From Actinomycetota bacterium (GTDB lineage Bacteria > Actinomycetota > Thermoleophilia > Solirubrobacterales > Solirubrobacteraceae), in assembly GCA_009699915.1 (NCBI GenBank), contig WLNG01000048.1, forward strand, positions 1-8,758: a DNA stretch of 8,758 nucleotides. Reading direction: 5' to 3'. Made by a program: the position numbers and the translations under genes. This document shows positions 1 through 5,442 of this stretch, in pieces. Each line of letters begins with the position of its first letter. The stretch's first letter is position 1. Under the pieces are notes generated by a model that was not told the DNA's origin, made no database searches, and saw only the letters and a list, made by a program, of their open reading frames with translations.

Positions 1-373
1 CGGAGGTGCTCGTCCCGAAGGTGCTTCCTGTGCAGCCGGTCGTGGCGGGGATCGAGGTCTGGTACGCGAAGCTCTGGTCGTGGCCGATGCTCTCCGCTGA
101 TGTCTTGGCGCACCAGATGCTGCCGGAGATCGGCGTGGCGGTCGTTGTCGTGACGCAATTGCTCACGCCCGGCTGCTGCATGTTCAGGCGGTGGACGGCG
201 GTCTGCGCACCGGCCTCGGCGGCCTGGAGTGCGCGCACACCGAGCTCGTCCTGATTGACGGTGGTGCTCGACTGCTGGCCGCTGGTCGCCAGCGCCGCTC
301 CGAGGGTCAGCAGCACGGCCATCACCATCACAACGGTGAACATCGCGATCCCGTCATCACCACCGCGGCGCAT
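1..373 (-). CDS. PilX-like type IV minor pilin / pilus assembly protein, N-terminal part (runs off left edge)
   Basis: The frame is open from an ATG at 373 to the edge, giving 124 residues and no stop, so the C-terminus is missing. It begins MRRGGDDGIAMFTVVMVMAV: a short charged leader, a glycine at residue 8, then a hydrophobic segment of about 20 residues, followed by a polar helix containing LQAAEAGAQTAVHRL (about residues 50-64). This is the N-terminal pattern of PilX-type pilus assembly proteins, which sit in the inner part of a pilus or pseudopilus after prepilin peptidase cleavage. The usual Glu at +5 is absent (Thr instead), which is common in PilX proteins. The start overlaps the stop of the preceding PilV-like gene by one base (TGATG), and a GGAG lies 8 nt upstream (382-385), so the start is well supported. 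Further on are two cysteines about 30 residues apart. Family assignment is by N-terminal pattern only. Confidence 0.8.
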   Translation of the reverse strand, partial: MRRGGDDGIAMFTVVMVMAVLLTLGAALATSGQQSSTTVNQDELGVRALQAAEAGAQTAVHRLNMQQPGVSNCVTTTTATPISGSIWCAKTSAESIGHDQSFAYQTSIPATTGCTGSTFGTSTS

Positions 374-1641
374 CACTTCGTCTCCAACTGGATCGAGCCT
401 GGGTAGTTCGGATGGTCGTACACGGCGATGATGCCGTTGCCGTTATCGCTGTCGGTGCGCATTCGGACGATCAGCCTGCGGCCGGCAGCGATCGATGCTG
501 TCGTGTTCGTGGCGAGGTAGCGGAACGGGAAGGTGACGAGGTCGGTCGTGGCCGGCCAGTTGGGCAGGTCGTAGTGGTAGGTGCCGAGCAGGGTGCTGGA
601 GCTGACGGTGTTGTTGGCAGCGAGCGCCGCGCTGTAGATGTCGATGCACAGATGGCCGCCCGGCGCCGCCACTGACGGGTTGAGCGAGCGGGACGGGAGC
701 GAGAGCGCTGCGTTGCCGGTCGCGGTCACCGCGGCGGCTGCGTTGAGCACCGGCGTCGCCCACTGGTGGGTCTGGGTCACGCCCGTGCCGGTGCAGTTGG
801 TGGTGCCGACGATGCTCAGGCCGCCATCAGCGCCGGGGCTCGCGTCGGTCGAGTAGGAGGGTGGCAGCAGTGAACCGCTTGCGGGCGCTGCGGGAACGGC
901 GGTGCGCAGTTGATCCGGGACCCCGGTGGCGCTGATCGTGTCGCGCGTTGCATGGTCTGTGACCGGAGCGGCATACGTTGCGCCCACCGGGCTGTCGGTC
1001 AGGTAATACGTCGTTCCGGTGGCGGCGCCGATCGTCGAGCCGGTAGTCGATGAGACGGGGTTGCTGCTCGTCCCGACGTAGGAGGGTGCTGCTGTCGGAT
1101 CAACGACGATCGTCGAGGCGACGATGGCGTTCTTCGGCGCGTCCGAACCGTCGATCGTGGCGGCGACGGTCACACGCAGGAATTCGGCCTTCTTGCCGTT
1201 GCAGTCCCCGGTCGTCGTCGCATCGGCGTACGAGCAGGTGACGTAGCGGTAGATCTTGCCGCTCGCGATTCCCGTGCTCCATGTCTGCGGGCCACTCGTC
1301 ACGCAGGTACTCGAGGTGCAGGTCACGCCCGAGGCCGCCAGCACGATCGGCTGCGCGGTCCCCGACGGCGGGGCGTAGGTCCCGCCGCTGACGATTCCGC
1401 GTGAGTCGGCGGACGCTGAGACCGCGGCCGTCAAGCGCAGGTTCGTCCAGCCGAGCGCCCGCAGCGATTCGAGCTCGGACTGCACGTATCGGGAGGCCGA
1501 CTCCTTCTTTTCGCTGACCGTGCCGAGGCGGCGCACGCCGTCGAACGCAGTGAAAGTGCCGATCACGCCGACGAGCAGCACCATCGCGGCGGCCATTGCC
1601 TCGACGATCGTCATGCCCTCATCGCGCCCGAGCCGTCTCAT
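373..1641 (-). CDS. PilV-like type IV minor pilin with large C-terminal domain
   Basis: This 422-residue protein starts with a prepilin leader, RRLGRDEG, followed by MTIVEAMAAAMVLLVGVIGT. Cleavage is expected after Gly9, with Glu14 at +5 of the mature protein; the hydrophobic helix covers about residues 10-34. A basic/acidic helix (about 36-65) continues the pilin stalk. The remaining roughly 350 residues are Ser/Thr/Ala-rich beta-type sequence with cysteines at 108, 113, 136, 147, 283 and 332, and a C-terminal block (about 325-422) that looks like a separate beta domain. PilV proteins are normally far shorter (about 150-200 residues), so an added surface or tip domain is likely. Its ATG overlaps the stop of the PilW-like gene (ATGA, 1638-1641) and no clear ribosome site precedes it, suggesting translational coupling. 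The prepilin N-terminus is clear; the function of the rest is not recognised. Confidence 0.85.
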   Translation of the reverse strand: MRRLGRDEGMTIVEAMAAAMVLLVGVIGTFTAFDGVRRLGTVSEKKESASRYVQSELESLRALGWTNLRLTAAVSASADSRGIVSGGTYAPPSGTAQPIVLAASGVTCTSSTCVTSGPQTWSTGIASGKIYRYVTCSYADATTTGDCNGKKAEFLRVTVAATIDGSDAPKNAIVASTIVVDPTAAPSYVGTSSNPVSSTTGSTIGAATGTTYYLTDSPVGATYAAPVTDHATRDTISATGVPDQLRTAVPAAPASGSLLPPSYSTDASPGADGGLSIVGTTNCTGTGVTQTHQWATPVLNAAAAVTATGNAALSLPSRSLNPSVAAPGGHLCIDIYSAALAANNTVSSSTLLGTYHYDLPNWPATTDLVTFPFRYLATNTTASIAAGRRLIVRMRTDSDNGNGIIAVYDHPNYPGSIQLETK

Positions 1642-2234
1642 GCGCCGGTCAGGTCGAGGTTGCGCAGGTAGGCGGCGTCGGAGAGCACCACTCGGTGGGA
1701 ATAGCCGGGGCTGGTGCCGTCGGACGACGGGATGATCAGCTTCATGCGGACCACGGTCGGGCGGACGCGATCCGGGGAGTAGCTGAAGACCGGCTCAGCC
1801 GATGAGCTTCCCGTCCCGTTGACGATCCGCGCGACGACGACCCGGCCGGCAGTGGTGATCTCCTGACCGACGGCCGCGGTGTACTGCACGCACTGCCGGT
1901 AGGTCGATCCAGCAGCGAACGAGGTGCAGTCGAGCAGCACCCGGCGTTTCCCGGCGGAGGTTGGCACGTTGATATCGATCGTGTAGGACGAGGTCGCGTT
2001 GACTGTGTCGGCGTTACGGATGGTGCGCACGATGCTCTCCAGGCCCGCCCTGCCCTCGCCGACCACCGCGCCACGCTGGATCTCTTTGCTGGCGAGCGGG
2101 CTTGCGCTGTCCAGGAGCGCTAGCGCGGCGGCACCGACGATCAGCGCGATCCCCATCGCGACGAGCATCTCGATCAGCGTGAAGCCAGCCTGATCGCGGA
2201 GCCGTAGGCGCAGTTGTCCCAACATCGGGGCCAT
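1638..2234 (-). CDS. PilW-like type IV minor pilin / prepilin-type N-terminal methylation domain protein
   Basis: From the ATG at 2234 this gives 198 residues. The leader of 17 residues ends in DQAG, followed by the textbook prepilin sequence FTLIEMLVAMGIALIVGAAA. Cleavage is expected after Gly17, Phe18 would be N-methylated, and Glu22 is at +5. The helix continues to about residue 70 (RAGLESIVRTIRNAD), and the globular part has a probable disulphide pair (Cys103, Cys115), matching minor pilins of the PilW/PilJ kind. The frame is also open back to a GTG at 2291, but that start lies in the loop of a hairpin, has no ribosome site, and would make a 36-residue leader. The ATG has a weak GAG 6 nt upstream; a second ATG at 2225 is also possible. 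It lies first in a trio of overlapping pilin genes. Confidence 0.83.
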   Translation of the reverse strand: MAPMLGQLRLRLRDQAGFTLIEMLVAMGIALIVGAAALALLDSASPLASKEIQRGAVVGEGRAGLESIVRTIRNADTVNATSSYTIDINVPTSAGKRRVLLDCTSFAAGSTYRQCVQYTAAVGQEITTAGRVVVARIVNGTGSSSAEPVFSYSPDRVRPTVVRMKLIIPSSDGTSPGYSHRVVLSDAAYLRNLDLTGA

Positions 2235-2282
2235 GTGGTTCTCATCGTCCGTCTCAGGCTCCTGCTTGAGCCGTGGGCGGGA

Positions 2283-2302
2283 CTCGCGCACGCACGCGCG
2301 AG
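2283..2302 (-). other. Hairpin between arylsulfotransferase gene and pilin operon
   Basis: A perfect 7-bp inverted repeat, CTCGCGC (2283-2289) and GCGCGAG (2296-2302), is separated by 6 nt and begins 11 nt after the stop codon of the sulfotransferase-like gene on the minus strand. No T-run follows on that strand, so it is not a standard intrinsic terminator. It could weaken read-through or protect the 3' end of the upstream message. A smaller 5-bp repeat (2257-2261 with 2268-2272) lies between it and the pilW-like start. Confidence 0.35.
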
Positions 2303-2313
2303 CGTCCAGGCAC

Positions 2314-3729
2314 CTAGCGGGGGTTGCGGCGATCCATCCCGGTCACGAGCGCGTCGCGGCTCATCTGGCCCGGTGCGGCTGGGACAGCGCGATAGGAGAT
2401 CGCCGGGCTCGCATAATTGATTCGGAAAATCGTTCGATGGCGGCGGTCGTAGGCGCGTACGCGTGTTCCCGTCGCCCAGGCCACAAGCCAGTTGCCGGCG
2501 CTGTCGCGCACCGCGCCTCCGCCCGGCAGGTTCGACATCGCGTGCGGCTCGACGATCTCCTCGACGAGCCGCGCGGTGCGCCGTCGCAGGTCGATTCGCC
2601 AGCGGGTCGCTCGTGAAGGACGGTTGAGGCTCGTCCCGTTGTCGAAGACGGTGATCGTCCCGTCGGGCTGGAGCCGCGCGTCATGCTGGCCACCGAAGGT
2701 CATCTCCGTGTGGTCGCCGAGTACCGCGAGGCTCTTGGCGCTCGGCGTTCCGCCGAGCTTCCAGAGGATCGCTCCGTCGCGCTTGCGCACGCCGTAGACC
2801 GCGTCCTGATGGCACGCCGAAATCACGACCGTCCCGCGCCCGTCGGTGTCGACCGAGTTCAGGTGTTGCAGGTCCATGCGCCGATCCTGTGACTGCAGGG
2901 CGATGATCGGTGCAAGCCAGCGGCCGCTGTCGAGGATGCCGGTGTGGTCCGAGGAGTTCCACGCCCAGAGCGTCCTGCCCGACGCGCTGCGCTGCTCGAC
3001 GACGCCGTCAAAGGTCGATGCCGATGCCGGGCCGTCATAGGGGCGCAGGTCGACGTTGCGCCGCTCGGCCGCGGTGATCACCCACCAGCTCCCATCGGAG
3101 GACAGATGGGCCTCATGCGCGTCGACTGCGGGCCAGCTGCGGATCCGTGACCCGTCCGTCCGTTCGAACCGCAGCGTTCCGCGGCCCACGTCGGCGTCGG
3201 CGAGAGCCCCGTCCCAGACGGCGATCCGGTCGCGCCCGGCGAACTCCGCTGCGGCGACGAGCGGGCTTCCCGCCCGCCACCAGAGCGGGACGCCGCGCCG
3301 GTCCACCACGACGGCATAGCCGGGATTCCCCGGCGTGAGCAGCCTGTTGGCGCTGAGCAGGACGAGCGGCATCGACGCCGGCAGCCGGCCGCTGGCGTTG
3401 AGGCCGACAAGCCCGTCGGGCATGCAGCGGACCGAGTACGAGCGTCGGCCGACGGCGAACGCGAAGCGCTGGCCGGGCGCAAGCGGAACGTCGACCGTCT
3501 GGGCAGCGCTGCTCGCGGGGTGGCCGTCGATGCTGACGGGCAGTCGGCGAGTTCCGGTTGCGCTCGCACGGATGCGTCCGTCGGTGCAGCGCGTGACGTA
3601 ATCGCGCTGAGAGGTCGAGAAGGCAGGCTGAAGCGCCGGATCGAGCGTGATCTGCGGCGCTGCGGCGATGGCGACACCCGGGAAGCCGAGCGCGAGGGTC
3701 AGGCCGAGGAGCACGAGCAGCGGGCGCAT
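2314..3729 (-). CDS. Secreted arylsulfotransferase (ASST) family protein
   Basis: With the ATG at 3729 the product is 471 residues. It opens with a signal peptide, MRPLLVLLGLTLALGFPGVA, with likely cleavage near Ala-Ala-Ala at 22-24 and no lipobox. Residues about 25-110 form a small beta domain with cysteines at 48 and 102, followed by beta-propeller-type repeats in which Trp/Gly-rich strands alternate with DG turns (VVVDRRGVPLWWRAG, RDGAILWKLGG). Motifs typical of ASST proteins include DAHEAHLSSDG (about 203-213), LQHLNSVDTDG (287-297), HTEMTFGGQHDARLQPDG (340-357) and VEPHAMSNLPGG (393-404). Known ASST enzymes are PAPS-independent and move sulfate between phenols through a histidine. Which of His205, 208, 289, 340, 349 or 396 does this here I cannot assign. 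An upstream in-frame start at 3762 would lie inside the tRNA gene; the ATG at 3729 has AGGA 9 nt before it. Substrate unknown. Confidence 0.85.
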   Translation of the reverse strand: MRPLLVLLGLTLALGFPGVAIAAAPQITLDPALQPAFSTSQRDYVTRCTDGRIRASATGTRRLPVSIDGHPASSAAQTVDVPLAPGQRFAFAVGRRSYSVRCMPDGLVGLNASGRLPASMPLVLLSANRLLTPGNPGYAVVVDRRGVPLWWRAGSPLVAAAEFAGRDRIAVWDGALADADVGRGTLRFERTDGSRIRSWPAVDAHEAHLSSDGSWWVITAAERRNVDLRPYDGPASASTFDGVVEQRSASGRTLWAWNSSDHTGILDSGRWLAPIIALQSQDRRMDLQHLNSVDTDGRGTVVISACHQDAVYGVRKRDGAILWKLGGTPSAKSLAVLGDHTEMTFGGQHDARLQPDGTITVFDNGTSLNRPSRATRWRIDLRRRTARLVEEIVEPHAMSNLPGGGAVRDSAGNWLVAWATGTRVRAYDRRHRTIFRINYASPAISYRAVPAAPGQMSRDALVTGMDRRNPR

Positions 3730-3738
3730 CGCCGCTAA

Positions 3739-3742
3739 TCCT
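3739..3742 (-). promoter_or_regulatory. Ribosome binding site deciding the arylsulfotransferase start
   Basis: AGGA on the minus strand lies 9 nt before the ATG at 3729. It sits in the 21-nt gap after the tRNA, so it supports this ATG over the in-frame start at 3762 inside the tRNA. The same bases form TAGGAT (3738-3743), a fair -10 hexamer, so an alternative reading is a leaderless transcript starting at the ATG. Confidence 0.5.
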
Positions 3743-3750
3743 ACGTGCAG

Positions 3751-3823
<73 letters not shown>

Positions 3824-3826
3824 GGG

Positions 3827-3848
3827 CGGTCGGCCGTGCGGCCAACCG
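3827..3848 (-). other. Imperfect hairpin in the tRNA-Arg leader
   Basis: CGGTCGGCC (3827-3835) and GGCCAACCG (3840-3848) are inverted copies with one mismatch in nine and a 4-nt loop. On the minus strand this hairpin would end 3 nt before the tRNA 5' end. It may affect processing of the precursor or bind a regulator; function is not known. Confidence 0.3.
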
Positions 3849-3851
3849 GCG

Positions 3852-3883
3852 GAGCGTACCGCGACCGTCACGCCGGTACGCTC
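3852..3883. promoter_or_regulatory. Perfect inverted repeat with a possible divergent promoter pair (rnz / tRNA-Arg)
   Basis: GAGCGTACCG (3852-3861) is repeated exactly in reverse complement as CGGTACGCTC (3874-3883), with a 12-nt spacer. Each arm contains TACGCT, which fits the TAnnnT pattern of a -10 hexamer, facing outward: 3877-3882 towards rnz and 3858-3853 towards the tRNA. Start sites would fall at or next to the rnz ATG (3891), where no ribosome site is visible, and about 23 nt before the tRNA. No good -35 boxes are visible, so the repeat could instead be an operator. Confidence 0.4.
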
Positions 3884-3890
3884 GACAGCG

Positions 3891-4838
3891 ATGGATGAGG
3901 TTGAGCTCTTCTTCGCCGGCACGGGTGGGTCGGTCCCCTCGCCACGCCGCGGCCTACCTGCGACGCTCGTACGGCTCGATGGCGACCGCCTGCTCTTCGA
4001 CTGCGGTGAGGGAACGCAGCGACAGCTCGTGCGCAGCGTCGGCCTTGCGGATCTCGATGCCGTCTTCCTGACGCATCTGCACGCGGACCATTGGCTCGGA
4101 CTGCCGGGGATGCTCAAGACCTTCGATCTGCGTGGCCGTGAAAAGCCGCTCGACGTCTTCGGGCCCTCGGGGACCTCACGACTCCTCGGCTCGCTTTCGG
4201 GCGTCTGGGGCCGCGTCGCCTACCCGTTGCACGTCGTCGAGATGGCGGCCGGCGATGCCATCGAGTTCGCGGGCTACGAGGTTGAGGCGTTCAACGTGCG
4301 CCACCGCGGCGTCGCCTTCGGCTACGCGATCGGCGAGCACGAGCGCCCTGGACGCTTCGATCCGGTGCTGGCCGAGCGGCTGGGCGTTGCGCCCGGGCCG
4401 GACTTCGGCGCGCTTGAGGCAGGGACTGCTGTCGGTGGCGTGCTACCAGAGCAGGTGATCGGCGAGCCCCGCCGGGGTCGACGCATCGTCCTCTCCGGCG
4501 ACACCGCCCCCTGCGACATGGTGCGCAGCGCGGCGCAGGGTGCGGACGTCCTCGTCCACGAGGCGACCTTCCTGGAGGCCGATGCAGCGCGTGCCGCGGA
4601 GACCGACCATTCGACCGCTGCCCAGGCCGCCCAGATCGCGGCTGAGGCGGGGGTCGCGCTCACGGCGCTGACGCATCTCTCGAGCCGCTATCGCCCTTCC
4701 GATGTTCGTGATGAGGCGCTGGCCCACTGCCCGCGGATCGTCGTCCCGCGTGACTTCGAAACGATCGAGGTGCCGGTCCCTGAGAAGGGCGCGCCCCGCC
4801 TCGTGCCGTGGGATGCCGGTGCTACTGTGACCGGCTAG
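3891..4838 (+). CDS. rnz: Ribonuclease Z (tRNA 3'-processing endonuclease)
   Basis: The 315-residue product is a short-form RNase Z, the metallo-beta-lactamase-fold enzyme that cuts tRNA precursors after the discriminator base when CCA is not encoded. The N-terminus ELFFAGTGGSVPSPRRG and FDCGEGTQRQL (36-46) are family hallmarks. The zinc motif HLHADH is at 62-67. Further ligands by alignment to the Bacillus enzyme are His138 (in VRHRG), Asp204 (in LSGDTAPC) and His262 (in THLSSRY); His240 (DHST) matches the catalytic-site histidine. The exosite arm that grips the tRNA elbow ends with the GP-rich signature GVAPGPDFGAL (about 165-175). Length is normal and no key residue is missing. There is no ribosome site before the ATG, suggesting a leaderless or very short leader. 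It is divergent from a tRNA gene lacking CCA and lies 52 nt ahead of pyrR. Confidence 0.97.
   Translation: MDEVELFFAGTGGSVPSPRRGLPATLVRLDGDRLLFDCGEGTQRQLVRSVGLADLDAVFLTHLHADHWLGLPGMLKTFDLRGREKPLDVFGPSGTSRLLGSLSGVWGRVAYPLHVVEMAAGDAIEFAGYEVEAFNVRHRGVAFGYAIGEHERPGRFDPVLAERLGVAPGPDFGALEAGTAVGGVLPEQVIGEPRRGRRIVLSGDTAPCDMVRSAAQGADVLVHEATFLEADAARAAETDHSTAAQAAQIAAEAGVALTALTHLSSRYRPSDVRDEALAHCPRIVVPRDFETIEVPVPEKGAPRLVPWDAGATVTG
4815..4835 (+). promoter_or_regulatory. Weak promoter candidate for the pyr operon in the end of rnz
   Basis: TACTGT (4823-4828) fits a TAnnnT -10 hexamer and would start transcripts near 4835, before the PyrR hairpin. It is flanked by a 6-bp inverted repeat, GCCGGT (4815-4820) and ACCGGC (4830-4835). 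No convincing -35 is seen, so read-through from rnz is equally possible. Confidence 0.25.
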
Positions 4839-4848
4839 AGCAGTCACC

Positions 4849-4881
4849 TCCTTTAACCCGGTCCTGTGAGGCTAGGAAGGA
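4849..4881 (+). promoter_or_regulatory. PyrR-binding hairpin overlapping the pyrR ribosome binding site
   Basis: The leader folds into a bulged hairpin of the PyrR-binding type. The lower stem is TCCTT (4849-4853) with AAGGA (4877-4881), followed by a one-sided bulge TAAC (4854-4857). The upper stem is CC-GGTC (4858-4863) with GGCT-A-GG (4870-4876), containing a bulged A and two G-U pairs. The hexaloop is CTGTGA. The loop and flank GTCCTGTGAGGCT closely match the conserved PyrR recognition sequence known from Bacillus and mycobacteria. The 3' arm, GGAAGGA, is also the ribosome binding site of pyrR, 9 nt before its GTG. Uridine-nucleotide-bound PyrR should therefore hide the site and block translation. 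No T-run terminator follows, which argues against Bacillus-style attenuation. Confidence 0.85.
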
Positions 4882-4890
4882 TCCAAAGAC

Positions 4891-5442
4891 GTGAACGACG
4901 GCAAGGTCGTCCTCAGTGGCGACGATATGCGGAGAACGCTGGTGCGCATCGCGCACGAGATCGTTGAGCGCCAGGATGGCTCCGGCCCGCTCGCGCTCAT
5001 CGGTATCCATCGCCGTGGCGCGATCCTCGCGAGTCGGCTTCACCGGATCCTGACCGAGCTGGTCGCATCGCCGGTCCTGCTGGGGCAGGTTGACATCAGC
5101 TTCTATCGCGACGATCTCGCCTCCCGCCGCGAGACCCCCGAGGTCCACGCGACCGAGATCGGCTTCCCGATCGACGGTGCGACGGTGGTCATCGTCGACG
5201 ATGTGCTTTACACCGGGCGCACCGTCCGCGCAGCCATCGAGGCGCTCTTCGCCTACGGGCGGCCGGCGCGCGTGCAGCTGGCCGTGCTCGCCGACCGCGG
5301 TCACCGCGAGCTGCCGATCCGCCCCGATTTCGTCGGCAAGAACCTCCCGACCGCCCGCACGGAGCGAGTCAACGTCTTCGTCGAGGAGCTCGACGGCGCC
5401 GACGAGGTCACGATCGGCGGCGCACGAGAGGTGGCTGCGTGA
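4891..5442 (+). CDS. pyrR: PyrR bifunctional pyr operon regulator / uracil phosphoribosyltransferase
   Basis: The 183-residue product belongs to the PRTase type I fold. The PRPP-binding signature VVIVDDVLYTGRT is at 99-111, and IGIHRRGAILASRL (37-50) is the PRTase loop I/RNA-contact region of PyrR. QVDISFYRDDL (66-76), the KNLPTARTERVNV stretch (150-162) and the C-terminal ELDGADEV complete a normal-length PyrR. The protein binds the pyr leader RNA when UMP/UTP is high and can also make UMP from uracil and PRPP. The start is a GTG at 4891 with GGAAGGA upstream, inside the PyrR-binding hairpin, so it should repress its own synthesis. Its TGA overlaps the GTG of pyrB by 4 nt. PyrR as first gene in a pyr operon, with one leader hairpin, fits the translational repression model described in Mycobacterium smegmatis. 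Confidence 0.96.
   Translation: MNDGKVVLSGDDMRRTLVRIAHEIVERQDGSGPLALIGIHRRGAILASRLHRILTELVASPVLLGQVDISFYRDDLASRRETPEVHATEIGFPIDGATVVIVDDVLYTGRTVRAAIEALFAYGRPARVQLAVLADRGHRELPIRPDFVGKNLPTARTERVNVFVEELDGADEVTIGGAREVAA

Noticed and set aside
191..406. A plus-strand frame encoding a histidine run (HGHHHHN)
   Set aside because: The run is only the antisense of the ATG/GTG-rich hydrophobic helix of the PilX-like protein; not a metal-binding protein or tag.
2235..2291. Longer PilW-like start at the GTG at 2291
   Set aside because: It would give a 36-residue hydrophilic prepilin leader, has no ribosome site and sits in a hairpin loop; kept only as an alternative.
4839..4890. Intrinsic terminator/antiterminator attenuator ahead of pyrR
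   Set aside because: No GC hairpin followed by a T-run is present; the only hairpin is the PyrR site overlapping the ribosome binding site.
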